Source: Ottelia alismoides (taxonomy: Eukaryota; Streptophyta; Magnoliopsida; Alismatales; Hydrocharitaceae). Taken from it: a DNA stretch of 64,000 nt. This document shows positions 25,280-37,713 of this stretch, piece by piece. Each line of letters begins with the position of its first letter. Position 1 is the stretch's first letter. The translations under genes and the position numbers were made by a program. The DNA is taken from assembly GCA_037367405.1 (NCBI GenBank), contig JAZKJV010010131.1:1-64000 (forward strand), written 5' to 3'. The notes beneath the pieces are model-generated. The model did no database searches. It saw only the letters and a list, made by a program, of their open reading frames with translations, and was not told where the DNA came from.

Positions 25280-26562
25280 CACTACACCATAAGTGGGTAC
25301 AACTTGTTATATTTGGCATACAACTTGTTCTTAGCTAATCAAAATTCAAACTTGTTATATTTGGCACACAACTTGTTCTTTCTAAGTGTCTCATGTTCTT
25401 GTCGGAGATGATGTTCATGTTATTGCTTATCCTTAGAGTAGGCAAGCACATCATCAATAAAAACTACCTTAAAGTAGCCTAGGAATTAATTGAATCTTAT
25501 GTTCTTAAGATCCATAAAGACTGATGGTGCATTAGTTAGCGCATATCCTGTATGAGAGGTTATTTTAAGGTTATTTGAGTTTTTGAATCCTCAATTGATG
25601 GTATCTAGAGTGTAGATCAATCAGAGAATAAACAATAAAACCCTAAAATTGGTTAATAAGGCCATCTATCTATGGTAAAGTATAGCAATTCTTTATTATC
25701 CTTTTATTTAATTGTAGATAGACAATACTCAATTGAATTGAGCCATCCTTCTTCCATAATAAAATCACAAGTGTGCCACATAGTGAAGTACTATGAGAAT
25801 CCTTTATTCAAGAGTTATCGTAGTTGCACCTTCAATTCTCGTAATTTGGAAAGTGCCATACAATATGGTGGAATGAAGATTGGTTAACTATCGATTACAA
25901 GATAGATTTGAAATTCAATCTCTCGCTTACATGGTAACCCAAGTAGTTCTTTTGGGAAAACAATATGAAATTCATTGACTATAAGCACATCGTCAGCCAT
26001 CTACTCCATTTCTTTAGTGTAGACACACAATCTAGGTAGCTTTGACACCCTTGCATCAATAGTCATAGTGCCTTCATAGCATAGATGTAATACTAGCTCA
26101 TAATTGGATTTTTTTCCAACGAATTGGAAGTCTACGGAGTTAGGAAAACAAAAGGTTACTATCTTTTGAAAATAGTCAAGGCATGCGTGATGACTTTCTA
26201 ATCAATTATTCCAAAGGGTAAAGTTAAAATCATCCATTTGATGGATAATAGATAATAGGTAATTGATGTCATGCAATCTCCACTACATAGTCATCTAAAA
26301 TTTTCCAAATTATAAATATGTATCCTCCCGGTCCCTTAATAAGATAAGAGTTTTGTACTTAACTCAAAATCTTATCAAAAGTGGGCGCAAATAAATTTGA
26401 AACTCTAAAGTCAAACAAGACATATATGGAAAGAGGAAGGTAGTAAAATACCTCATACAACAATGCCAGAATTATGAGCTTAATCTTCAGTGACGACACT
26501 AAGATCGCCAACACGAGCTAGTGCATTAGAGCATGCAACACCTTGTGTGGATTACTGTATAT
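25280..26562 (-). pseudogene. Ty3/Gypsy protease-reverse transcriptase remnant
   Basis: Read from high to low coordinates, the broken frames show an FQFVGKKSNYE-like segment near 26110, then KELLGLPCKREIEFQI near 25905-25955, IPPYCMALSKLRELK near 25840-25880 and VVFIDDVLAYSK near 25432-25467, the F-x-DD catalytic region of reverse transcriptase. The order is that of Gypsy pol. At least a dozen stops and several frame changes make it dead. The next part of the same pol is at 15785-16134, on the other side of the element at 16301-25274. Confidence 0.75.
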
Positions 26563-26570
26563 GATGTGAT

Positions 26571-27192
26571 TAGGGGCGGAACCAGGATTTTAACCAAGGG
26601 GGGGCCAAGTATATATCTATCATGTATAAGTAAAAAATGGGGAAAAAAACAAATGATATTTTTAAAGTAAAGTTAACAATTTCAAATATGATATTTAAAT
26701 TTTGATAGACATACCATTTCAATGTTTTTTGAGTTTATCAATAAGGTATAGACTTTTTTTTCAAAGGCGATTTTTTAATAATTTTAGTTAAAATATTTCA
26801 TATTTAAAAGGAAAAAAATAAAATATACCTCATTACAATGAGACATAATCTCATTTTATAGCAAAATACACTTATAAGTGAGTAGAAATAATTTTTTTAA
26901 AGAAATGTTGGAATTAATTTTGTTAAACAAAACAAAGAGTAGAGAAATTAAGTGAAAAGCTAATTTTTTTATAAAGAAACATTGGTGGGTTTCGAACCCT
27001 GGTTTACTTGTTAGAGGAGACAAGATTTAGCCAATGCACCGTCAAGTATTTAGTGTTAGTATTCAAAATGTTTTTCATATATTCAAACTTTAAGCAGAGG
27101 CCACATATAAAATTAAGAACGTTGTAAAAGTGAAATGTATTAATTAAGGAGGGGCCATGGCCCCCCCAAGAGATATACCAGTTCCGCCCCTG
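26571..27192 (+). mobile_element. Non-autonomous hAT element
   Basis: 622 bp with ends TAGGGGCGGAAC and (inverted) CAGGGGCGGAAC. A perfect 8-bp target duplication, GATGTGAT, is at 26563-26570 and 27193-27200. G-rich subterminal blocks (GGGGGGGCCA) occur at both ends. An 8-bp duplication with short inverted repeats of this type is diagnostic for hAT. There is no transposase; the interior is AT-rich, with a tRNA-B-box-like word (GGGTTTCGAACCC) at 26987-26999. Confidence 0.88.
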
Positions 27193-29560
27193 GATGTGAT
27201 CCTTGCCAGCATTGGCCTCCACCCCTTCCATAGTGATGGATGCACCACTTGTAATTAGGGTTTTCTTTAACCCAGTCTGACATAGCAACGGGCATTTTTT
27301 TCTTAAACTATCCCTCTTGATGATAGAAATATCATGTACATGGTCTTGTTAAAGCTATACACCCATACACAAATGTGTTGCCTTCTGCTGCTAAAATACG
27401 ATGATGGAGGTCTAAAGAAGCCCTTATGCCTAATAGATCGTATCCCAATGTCCGTGGGTAGATGATACTAAGAGTGCTTGTGGATGGAAACACTACTAGA
27501 GATGGGAGGGATGGATGGTTGTATCCAATAATTATGGTGGTTTAAAATAAATTGCGGAATTGAAAGAGTTTGAAGTAAGCAATCCGAACAAGCAACCACA
27601 ATACTTAGAATCATCAACAACATGGAAATCCAATTGGGTAAAAATCACTACCCAAGTCTTCTTGAGTCAAGATATCCGATTAGCCAAGTCGATCAATTGT
27701 TTCACTGTTCTGAGTTATTTATGTAGATAACTCGTCGTTTAGAAAGCTTCTGGATCACACGCCAAAATTCTTTACAACCTTGGTTATCAAATACAAAGTC
27801 AATAACAGTCGACCAAACACTATTGTTGATGTCGAGAATTGGCCAGACTCCAAATATCCTTGACTTTCTTTTATTTGACAGGATCTTATGGTTCAAGAAA
27901 TAACACACAAACTTGGATCAAACATAAAAATTTTATGTAGAAAGGGTTATCTCGAAAAACAATATGATAATCTTTTATATCAGCAACAAGGATATGTAGA
28001 TAATCAGTACTATCAAATATAAACACAAGCAATATCAATACCTTCGACAAATATAACACATGTGAATAAAATATAATATTGCTACGAAAAATGTCACCGA
28101 TAGTGTTGATGCTTGAAAAATATATCTGACTAACTGTGGAGGAACTTGAGAACATGGAAGCAATCAAAAGCTAATGTGGAGAGAACTTCCAAATTCAAAT
28201 ATTCAAAATAACTCTTGAAGAGTAAAATCTCTCTAGAAATGCTTAATAGCTTGAAGAATACAGAGAGAGAAGTTTAGATCTAGAAGAGTTTGCTTTGTAG
28301 ATGTGAGCTGTGGTGTGCCTTCCAACAATGTCTATGGAGTCTTATATACAGTGGTTGTGTCATACCTTTGAAAATAGGGCAGTTAGAAATAAATATGATA
28401 AAGAATCATGATGAATCTATCGGGGTAATGATTGGTGAAAATCAGATGATGAATCAAGTCAACTCCAGTTGATTGATTAAAAGTAGTCTTGTAGACCCAT
28501 TGAGTTTAATTCAAAAGATGATCAATTAGTGATGTTATATTTACTTCATCGAGTCAATTTGTAATAATATAGCTTAGGAAATATTGTGTGAAAATTCGTT
28601 CATGAATTCCATACTTCGAAGATTTTATAGTTCAAAAGTCTACAGATGCACTGGCACACACCTGTTCATTGGTGCGCTTCTCTGTCTTGTTGCATTCTTA
28701 TGATGCAAACCTTGCATCTTTACACTTGTTTTACTATTGCACGGGATTACAGGCATTATACTAGTATTCTTTAATCTGTTTTATACATCATGCTTTTGCA
28801 TCATTGTTGTTACTATACTATCTTTGTTGTTTGACCAATCAAATACAATCGTTGTCACTCTACTACTTTACTGTAACCGTGTGTGCATTGATATGCAAGT
28901 TCATGCATGAGTATACCGGTGTTGTGGGCTAAATTTATTTACCCATTTAGGGTATCACAACAAGACACTTTCTGTTATTAAGACTCGTCCAAGCATATAA
29001 AAGGAACCTCTCTCCACATTAATCCAAGACATAATTTAACCCTGCATTATTGAAAGTTTTTTTAGTGATCCTCACTAGCCAAGAAAGCTAATGTGAAGTT
29101 ATTTTTTTATCATCACTTTGACAATGCTCTAAGTTTTGTTCTCAAGCTTTCATCTTTGGTTACCTTGGTTTGCAATTTGCATCCTATTTATACTTTGAAA
29201 GGTTTTTTGTGTAATTGTATTTATTTTTATTATTGGCTATAAAATGTTCTTTATGAATGATCTTCTCAAAAAGATGATAAACTCTGAGAGAATTATACAT
29301 ACACTGAGGCATTATCTGCAAAAGTTCTTTGGTAGAAAATAAATATAGTAAGGTACTAAGGTATGTTCTTTGCAAACGGTTCGGTCTACGTCATGTTATA
29401 GTGAGTATCTGTAAGCTTTGGGTAAGTCAAGCTCCGGCACAGGACCTAGTCCTCGAATAGGGTGAACATGTATAATTCACTAAGATATATGAATTGCTGG
29501 TCTAATTGTTTACTTGTATTTGTGATCGACTTAAATAATTTATTGGGTTAAATTATTGCA
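27193..29560. other. No gene; old LTR debris
   Basis: 27193-27500 continues the older sequence split by the hAT element. 27530-28900 includes a minus-strand LTR-like stretch sharing the GTAGTGATTTTTACCCA-type word with 14640. The short frames (27702-28472, 29184-29375) show no domain. I see no exon here. Confidence 0.4.
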
Positions 29561-29850
29561 ATCATGATGATGGACAGTCCGTCAATTGATAGCCCTACTT
29601 TAACAAAACTAGCTATACACAGTGGAAGAAAAAAATGACAATCTATCTGAAGTCCACTGTAGGTGACTTTTTGTCATGGAATGATCACAGAGAAAGACTT
29701 TGAAGTCCCTAAGGTCAACAAGGAGTTCGAAGACTACACTGCTATTAGAGAAAGAACACTTGCAAGAAATTGGAAGATTGTGAGTATCATAAATTGTGAT
29801 TACAGTAATTTTCTAAGCTACATTGTTACAATGAGCGACAAGACAAGTTC
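29560..29850 (+). pseudogene. Copia gag N-terminal remnant
   Basis: Across two frames this reads SPTLTKLAIHSG, then a YLKSTVGDF-like segment and DYTAIRERTLARNWKIVSI. The spacing resembles the N-terminal part of Copia (UBN2-type) gag, where 'Y-L' and 'N-W/N-A' positions are conserved. Frameshifted and short; only the beginning remains. Confidence 0.45.
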
Positions 29851-30608
29851 TTCATGTCTTCTGAGGAATGTGTGCTCATTACATTGCATCCTCAAATTGA
29901 TGTTTAATCTCACTCTAATACAAGAAGACGCAATATAATAATGGTCAATCACGGCAAAAGGGCATGGAACCAACCATGAGAAAAGCACATATAGAAGAAG
30001 ACACAATAAAATGAAGGTTAATCACATCTCACAGCCACCATAACTTTTTTTCATTCTCTTGCTCTGTTCTGTCTTGATCTTATGTGCCTGGAGTAACAAC
30101 TCTAATCCTATATTTATAACCCAAATACAAGTCATATCCCTATCCTCTATACAAGAGCTTTACATAAAATACAGCTGTATTCTTATTACATTTAAGAACA
30201 ATTCCTTGCGATTCTCTATCCTAACAAACTCAGTAAAAAAAGGTCATGTAAACTTAAAACCATCAATTTTTCAAACAGAATCCCAAGTCCGACAGCAATA
30301 CCATGAATTGAAAAGTTGCAGAATCACATTAAGTCTAGTTAAGATGGCCTTTTTTTATGCATGTAAGGTGCAACCTTTATTTATTTTTGGATAATTGGTT
30401 CACTATTTCACCACCAAAAAATTCAAGTGGTTTCATAGCACAACAATTTCGATTAAAATAAAAGAAGGAAAAAGATATCTAACTGCAACCAATTTGTGAG
30501 GCTTGTTCTGAAACCTTCGACGGCCCCATTTGAAGTGTGATGGAAAGTAGGTCACGTCATCATTGATGTTTTGAATGTATCAGAGTAATTGGAAAGAAAA
30601 CTAAGAGA
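29851..30608 (-). other. Region downstream of dihydroorotase; probable 3' UTR in part
   Basis: No coding signal is seen. The stretch next to the stop codon at 30609 should contain the 3' untranslated region of the minus-strand gene. I cannot place its end. Confidence 0.35.
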
Positions 30609-30806
30609 CTACTCAGCAATTGAAGGCTTCCATTCCAATGTTTGACCTGCAAACATCGGAACAATTTCTCCTGACTTGTAATTGTAGGAATTTGGAACTT
30701 TCCAAGGACTTCTTTTCAATGTAATTGTTCTTGTATGGCGAGGAAGCCCATAAAAATCTGGCCCATTGAAACTCGTGAAAGCCTCCAATTTGTCAAGTGC
30801 ATTTGC
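30609..30806 (-). CDS. PYR4: Dihydroorotase, last coding exon
   Basis: The minus strand encodes 65 residues plus a TAG stop. It starts just after an acceptor (TTTTTTTAG) at 30807-30808 and runs ANALDKLEAF..., FNGPDFYGLP, ...SPWKVPN..., SGEIVPMFAG, ...LEWKP. This is the C-terminus of type II (PyrC-like) dihydroorotase, the enzyme that closes carbamoyl-aspartate to dihydroorotate in pyrimidine synthesis, which is organellar in plants. The exon joins in frame with 37553-37713: the previous exon ends on a codon boundary with FEQ and this one begins ANALD, as in the family. There are no stops or frameshifts. I infer a functional gene with a 6.7-kb intron; the remaining upstream exons were not found in the window. 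Confidence 0.85.
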   Translation of the reverse strand, partial: ANALDKLEAFTSFNGPDFYGLPRHTRTITLKRSPWKVPNSYNYKSGEIVPMFAGQTLEWKPSIAE

Positions 30807-33800
30807 CTAAAAAAATGTAACTTCGTAAGGATTAGGTAGTAAAGCAAATATATAAGAAATCTGTGCTAATTTAATTTTAGTAAGCCAATGCTTTTCCAAA
30901 TCTCACAAAGGACTTCGGGGGCATATGCAAGACAATTAACACTTTTGAAAAATAACCCTGTGCATCAAGCTTTTTCTATATGTGACATCTGAGGAATCAG
31001 GCTACTTTTGGCCTATGATACGTCGTGGTCTCATCAACATGACTAAGAGATCGTGTCCGAGAGAAATCCGTAACCGAGGTCTTGTAACCTTACCATTTTT
31101 TCATGAGTGAGATCTGTTACAACAAATAAACATTTTTCGAATTTAAGTGAGACTGGTTACATAGATTATTTGCTTGTAAACAGACGCATCTTAAATAAAA
31201 AACATATCCTTCTCAGTAGTCTCGTCCCAACATTTCTTTTATATCCCTAATTCCACTAACAAGTATCTTCTTCTAACTCACACTCACACCTTTTCAACAA
31301 AAATAGAGATCCATTGTAAGTCATTATATAGACAACTAAGGCCATGTGTCCGGTTTGAGAATAGTCTTACCCAGGTCTTCACTGCACTCACCAAAGTCTT
31401 CATTCACCAGCTTTTGGGACTTTACTTCCGATACAGATTCCTATTCAACCCTTGCCTTTGTCCTTTGCCAGTTCCCCCAAGATCTATAATTATTGGCACA
31501 AAGATCTTCATCCCATCCCATTATGTTGTCAGCTTCTTTCCCATTATATCAAGTTTTTTCTCCTCTTTTGTGCATGAGCTGTCACCATTACATGTTCTTG
31601 CCGCTTCTGTAGTTCATCAGGTTCATATGAAATCCTAAAGGAGAATGTTGTCGCACGAGGACAAGCATATCTATTGTTTCTATAGATCCACGCTACCTCT
31701 TGTTGGTGGCAAACCACCTGACCATGGAGGTTGTAAGAACCGGTTCTATAAAGTCAATATGGCAACTCTAACTTCCTTTTGTAATTTGTGCTTAGGAGGT
31801 TTACATTATCTTCCCCTTTGCTATCAACAAGAAAGGTAGGACCTCTTATTAACCTCGCTTTCGAGAACTTGTGGTTCAGCTGATTTGTTGAATGGCCCTG
31901 TGTGTCAAGTTCTACTTTAGAGTGGATTTTAAAAACTGTTTACACCAAACTCTCTTTTGATTGTGATATGCTACCTTGCATACTTTGGGGATGATGCTTA
32001 TCCAGATGCTTCGACGATCACTGTAGGAGAGAGAACATAGGGATGACTTGGAGTTATTTATTCTACCGCATTGCTATTGTAGGCTGGATAGTGGGAATTA
32101 TGTAAACCTAGATGTGGCCTTGGTAATCAATCCTGCATAACTATCCTTATTTAAAATTTTAAAAAGGTAATGTGATGGCAAGAAGCATTGAGCAGCACCA
32201 ATAAATAATTTCTATTTGTGCGGTAATGCTGATGATGTAGTTTTGTGTAATGTTGATTTTGCATTTGGTTAAAATTGCATATACATGTCATATAACCACA
32301 TCATGCATACACAAGGATGCATTTTAAGAAACACAGTCCAAGGAAAGAATCGTCTTATTTCTGTAAAGGAAGTTGGAGATTAATTTCAGTGGTCGGAATT
32401 AAACAACTGTAATGATAAAAATGGTTGTTTATTTATTTTGATTATTACTATACAGTGTGTTCATATACAGTATGTTCATGTATTCCTTTATATTAAAATG
32501 AGTACACCCACAGCTAAAATTATATAACTAATAGGGCTTGAAATAATTTCTAGAGTCCCTGCACCCACCGCTGGTTGGTTTCATTACGCTGCTTTAGTTT
32601 TGTTCTTTTTTCATTCAAATATAAATTCATTACATCAAAGGATAGTTTACTAACATCGAAGAATAGGTTTGCTAGCACGATAGAAATTATTACTTGGACA
32701 AGATTACAGCTCACAGAGATTAAACCGACAGTTACCTATTTGACTTGATATAAACTAGATGATCCATGTATAATGAAAGTTATCAAAAAAGCATCATATC
32801 CATGTTTCTGTGGACTTGTCAGTGGGTGGCTACCGGAAGCACTCACTTTTAGAAAGGGGTAGAATATCCAACTATACAACTGAATCAGCGGCATATTAAT
32901 ATCCAACTGTACAACAGCCAAATTAGCATTAAACTGAACATTGTATATATTTTTCGTATGACCTACATGCAACTTTGCAAAAATTAGCACTTAATCATCA
33001 AAAAACATTGTATAGTATGTAACCACTTATAAAGCATCAAATCTACAAATGCTGTCTTGTCTACTGCGGATTTTGCATTTTTGTTGAGAATATATATACA
33101 TGTTACAGCATCTTATTTGTAGGTGGTTGAACTTGAAATAAGTAAAATGTAAGTGGAAGTCTATTTTTATATACTGGCAATGAAGTGAAATGGAAATCTA
33201 ATAGTTGAAGTCTGTCCAAATCAAATTTCACTCTTAACAATTAAATGAAACGGCATACTGAAATGTTTCACCCAAGGATTTCATGCGTGCATGTCAGTAT
33301 TCATACTATTTGTTATTCATCGTCAATGACACTTTATGACACACCTGCTACTGAAAAGAATAAAGGCACGACAAAGGTTGGACCTCTTTTACAAAGATTG
33401 AACTGTGGTGTTGATCTATCATTTACAGTGTGTACCTCTGGTCGGATTTGCATAATTTCCTTAAAAATGCATCTGTGTTATTATTGTTATTCAGAGATGG
33501 TTTATTCACTAGGTTGTTTAGGTGTACAGTTCTTTGTTCGAGTATTACTAACTTGCATAGGTTCATTCGGGGAGGCATTGCCAATCAGGAATTGAGTGGG
33601 CGTTGCCATTCAGGTGCAGCCCATCTGCAGTGAAGGTGGCACCAAGAGTGGGACAATGACCAGATAGCTGGCTTCTTTGACTTGCTGGATCCTCGATCAG
33701 ATATCATATGAGAATCCATATGGGATGAGGATGAGAAGTTCATGTGCTTCTCTTGTCAAGAAAACCATTGCCCATGATAGACTTTTGATAGATGGTGGGT

Positions 33801-33920
33801 ACAACTTATGATGGCCAGTCTGATACTATGTAAAATAAGATAGGGAGTCATGTTGAGCAATGAATCCTAGAATATCTTTTATAGAAGAATAAGAGTCTAT
33901 ACTAAAGGAATAATCACAAA
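30807..33920 (-). other. Dihydroorotase intron, left part
   Basis: No exon is recognised. About 31135-31240 resembles the reverse-oriented RTE LINE fragment at 38815-38940. The plus-strand frames at 31414-31839 and 33245-33633 have no recognisable domain and I leave them uncalled. Confidence 0.45.
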
Positions 33921-36900
33921 CACGGTTCGAAAAATCGCGCCTCGAGGTGCTCGAGGTGTACGCCTCGAGGCGAGGAGCTCCCAAACCGTTCAGAGGCGCA
34001 CGCCTCGACCTACAGCTGTGAGGCGATCACCTCGATGGGTGAGGCGATGTGAGGCGGCCTGAGGCAAGGCGTTGGTCGAGGCGCTACCATGAGGCGTTGG
34101 GGGGTCTAGTGGGTCATGTGCTTCGCATGTGACCCACTTATAACCCTTTTTCTTCAGCGACTCCCGAACATCCCCTCCAGGATTGGAACCCTATCCCACC
34201 CAAAGAGAAGAACCTCATCGTCGAGTCGCCGCATGCGTGCTGGGAAGCCAAGGATCAAGACCATCATCGCCGCCCTTCATCCATCGTGCTCTTCTCCAAC
34301 ATCGTGCTGCTAGTGGCCTCTCCCGCAGGTCGCAGCTGCTTCCAGAAGCCCTCAGCCCCTCGCACAGTTGCCCAACTCTGATAAGATACAATCTAATTGG
34401 AAGAGTAAGTCTGATTGCATATTTTCGATATATAATATATTATAATATGATTGAAAGATTCAAAGTTTGAGCCCAACTTTGGTGAGATAGTAAACCTAAC
34501 TAGCCTTTTGTCTTTATTAGATACTTAGATTTCCATTCATAGATCTTCCCGATTAATTTTGGTAGCATATGGGTTGGTTGTTTCTGCAATGGGATTAAAT
34601 TAAAAAGTGGAAGCATAAGAAAGGTGACACACTATTATTAATTGAAGGTCACACACTGTCAACACCTCACACACTCTCCTGACAATTCATCTAACTAAGA
34701 ATTTAGGGTTAGGTTATCTTCTAGTTATTCAACTAACATTTCATATATTTTGTTTAACCATATGGTGATTGTTTATTTTTGTTACTCAAAATCATAGAGA
34801 TGTCAAAGTCAAGGAAGGAACAGGAATGATCCGGCATGGAAATATTGCGTTAAACTTGAGATGGAGGAGATTTAGAAAGCTAAAGGATATGTGTATGTCC
34901 AATGCAATTTTTGTGGTAAGAGGATTACTGGTGGAGTCGCTAGACTCAAGCATCATCTTGCGAAGACCGGAAAAATGTGAAAGGTTGCGCACAAGTTCCT
35001 GTTGAAGTGTTGAATGAAATGAAGGCTATAATATCTTCCAATGAAGAGAGAAGTAGAAGAATAATAATGGAGATTGAATAATTGTGTAGAGCTGGTAGTT
35101 TTGAGATGCAAAATCCATTTGGTGGTGAAAATCAAGCAATCAGTCCATCTGGATATAGTAACATGAAGAAGGCAAGAGCTCCCATGGACTTCTTTGTTGC
35201 CGGCCCATCACCACTGGGAAGTCCAAGTCCAACGACTACGATTGGGACGAGTGGTCATCAAACTACATTGAACGAGACATAGAAGGAGGAGAGAAATCGT
35301 GTTTGTCTTACCATTGGCAGATTCTTCTTCGAGAATGGGTTGCCATTCAATTGTGCAAGTAGCCCTTCCTTTCCGGCCATGCTTCATGATGTCGGCTCCT
35401 TTGGAAGGGGATCGAAGCCTCTATCGGCTTACGAGCTAAAGAGCTGGATTTTGAAAGAAGAAGTGAAGAGCATTGGGGACGTTATAGGTGAGGCAAGGGC
35501 TTCTTGGGCAGAAACTGGCTGCAGCATAATGTGGGATGGTTGGACAGACGTAAAGGGTCGTTCTTTAACAAACTTCTTGGTGAACAATCCAAAAGGCACT
35601 TGGTTCTTGAGGTCTGTCGATGCGTCTGATAAAGTAAAGAACGCAACCTTACTTTTTAACCTATTGGATGAGATTGTCGAGGAGGTCGGCGAATGCAATA
35701 TTTTTCAGGTTATTACATACAATGCGTCGAATTAAAAGGCGGCTGGACAAATGTTCATAGAGAAAAGGAAGCATCTTTACTGGACTCCATGTGCAACCCA
35801 CTGCATAGAGTTGATGTTGGAGGATATCTTGAAATTGCCTCTACCTGCTTCCGTATTCAAGAAAGAAAAAAGGATCATTAACTACATCTATGCGCATGGA
35901 TGGGTTTTAGCCATGGTAAGGAAGCAAATAGGAGGAGATTTGGTACAACCAGCTGTCACACGTTTTGCTACGGCTTTTCTCACGTTACAAAAATTGGTGG
36001 TCTCAAATCGGGGGATGAATGTCCCGAATTGCAAAATTTCGCAATCCGAGTTTTGAGTTTGACTTGTAGTGCATTGGGTTGAGAACGGAACTGGAGTTCT
36101 TTTAATCAGGTAATATTTTGATAATATTTACAATTACATTATATTAAGATTTATGATTAACATAATTATTTATATTGGAAATCCACCATTAGGTCCACAC
36201 AAAGAGAAGGAATCGACTCACACAAGCCAAATTGAATGATTTGGTCTATGTGATGTTTAACCTAAAGTTGAAGCATAGAGAGATAAGGAGAAAGACTATG
36301 GAGGATCCTCTATGTTTGGATGACATGGATTCTAGTGATGAATGGGTGTCGGAGCTCTAAAGTTGTGACTTTGAAGTGTATCAAGAACTTGATGCAAACA
36401 CCCCCATTGAAGACGAGGTTGTAGAAGATGAGGATGAAGCTGATCAACAAGATAATTCACGTCGGAAGAGGAGGAAGGACAAAGGTAATGGCTTCCTATT
36501 ATTTTGATTCTCGAACATATTTGTTTAAGTTAAACATAATAGAAGCAAGTTAAGTATCATTGATGTTATCTAATTCAGGTAAAGCAGTAGTGGACGTTGA
36601 TGATTAGTTTCATGACGGTGACGATGAAGTTAGCGATGAAGGGGAAGATAAAGCAAATTTGAAGTATATGGATGACTCATTGGATGATCCAACAAGTAGT
36701 AGTTCTTCATATGATGATCTTTATGTAGATATTGCAGTTGGGCTTGGAGGCTCGGAACCTTGATTAGAATATTGTGAAGTCACATCTTTTAGTATTTCTT
36801 TGGGTTTTTGAACTAGTGTACATGGACTAGAAGTAGAATATTCGAACTTATATTATGTTCTGTAAGCATTGTAATATTTTGTCTTGAACTTTTAGACTTT

Positions 36901-37158
36901 TACATTAGCCCAAGTAATCTACCAGCCATGTTTATTGCTCTTCGTATTGAAAAGTTATTTGAAATATTCTTTAATTGCTTTGGAGCATTGGAATTTTATT
37001 AGATAACATTGTCTTACTGATATTCTTACAATATTCTTTATAAAATTACATAATTTGGGTGGGAATATTAAGGCTTACGCCTCGACCGCCTCGAGGCTAT
37101 GCCTTGCCTTGATTTTAGGGTAACTGTCTTGTTCCGTTTTTCGTTTTTTCAAACCTTG
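33921..37158 (+). mobile_element. hAT element with decayed transposase, inside an intron
   Basis: 3238 bp. Ends are CACGGTTCGAAAAATCG and (inverted) CAAGGTTTGAAAAAACG, with a perfect 8-bp target duplication ATCACAAA at 33913-33920 and 37159-37166. Subterminal DNA is packed with GAGGCG/CGCCTC words: many at 33945-34095 and a few at 37075-37105. In hAT elements such arrays are transposase binding sites. It contains a transposase pseudogene (34800-36763) and sits in the dihydroorotase intron in the opposite orientation. Confidence 0.9.
34800..36763 (+). pseudogene. hAT transposase (BED finger, DUF659, hATC), inactivated
   Basis: Fragments in family order: a BED zinc finger (CNFCGKRITGG...LKHHL, about 34880-34960); a linker; the DUF659 core (GCSIMWDGWTDVKGRSL, about 35518-35572; LFNLLDEIVEEVGE; then VITYNASN at about 35710-35735); LYWTPCATHCIELMLEDI; a jump; PELQNFAIRVLSLTCSALG and ERNWSSF of the hATC region (about 36024-36100); and, past a probable intron (about 36109-36193), HTKRRNRL and an acidic tail ending at 36763. 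The family motif T-D-N-A-S-N reads T-Y-N-A-S-N, so one catalytic Asp is lost. A large part between the core and hATC is deleted near 36005, and there are in-frame stops (about 34872, 35279, 35733) and frameshifts. It cannot make an active enzyme. Confidence 0.85.
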
Positions 37159-37552
37159 ATCACAAAAGACCAACTAGAATAAATAAGTGAATCACTTTAT
37201 TTATAACACGGGAAAGTTGTCTAACTGTATAGTAGAAAGCCCATGCCTTGGCCACTTACATATATTCGAATTGTGCTAATAAGTGTAGAAGACAGCCAGC
37301 GTAAAAAAACTTGGATCTTTCAACGTGGATTTGAGCAAGAATACATGTAACCGGCCCTACTTAAAGTGGGAGAAGGCTTCACCATGAGCAAAGCTGCAAA
37401 CAAGTTTCCTCCTACGAGCAATGCCTCTATCCTTCTATCATATGTGCGTTACATTTTTTCAATAAAACTAAATTAGGCATTTAAAGACACGCTTTTGTAA
37501 GTACCAGTTGAGCACCAAAAAAACCACAAAAGAATTAAAATGAAAATGATAC
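37159..37552 (-). other. Dihydroorotase intron, right part
   Basis: No exon. A plus-strand RTE-like 3' tail (CATGTAACCGGCCCTACTT near 37344) is present. The donor site of exon 37553-37713 (GTAT, on the minus strand) is at 37549-37552. Confidence 0.5.
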
Positions 37553-37713
37553 CTGCTCGAAAACTTTTGCATAAAGTGACAACGCCACAGGTGCATTAAA
37601 AATCCCAGCACACCCACAATTGCACTCCTTTTGTCGCCTCTCATGAGGAGCACTATCGGTCCCAAGAAAAAAATGATTACTCCCACTAGTCACAGCAGAT
37701 ACAATGGCCTGTC
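37553..37713 (-). CDS. PYR4: Dihydroorotase, penultimate coding exon
   Basis: On the minus strand an acceptor (TTTCTGTAG) precedes 161 bp that encode [20 protein letters not shown] and [20 protein letters not shown] and end in FEQ before a GTAT donor. The Asp in GTDSAPH corresponds to the catalytic base of PyrC-type dihydroorotase, and the Cys-rich CGCAG loop is also typical. The first two bases finish a codon begun in an upstream exon (phase 1). The next upstream exon, which should encode a TPQHL...HNYCLPV-like segment, is not seen between 37714 and 64000, so either the following intron is very long or the gene is broken upstream. Splice sites and frame are intact here. Confidence 0.85.

Noticed and set aside
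26987..26999. tRNA gene suggested by a B-box-like word
   Set aside because: No A-box or cloverleaf around it, and the word is part of the hAT element interior.
31645..31839. 64-codon plus-strand frame with several cysteines
   Set aside because: No recognisable domain or splice context; it lies inside the intron of the opposite-strand gene.
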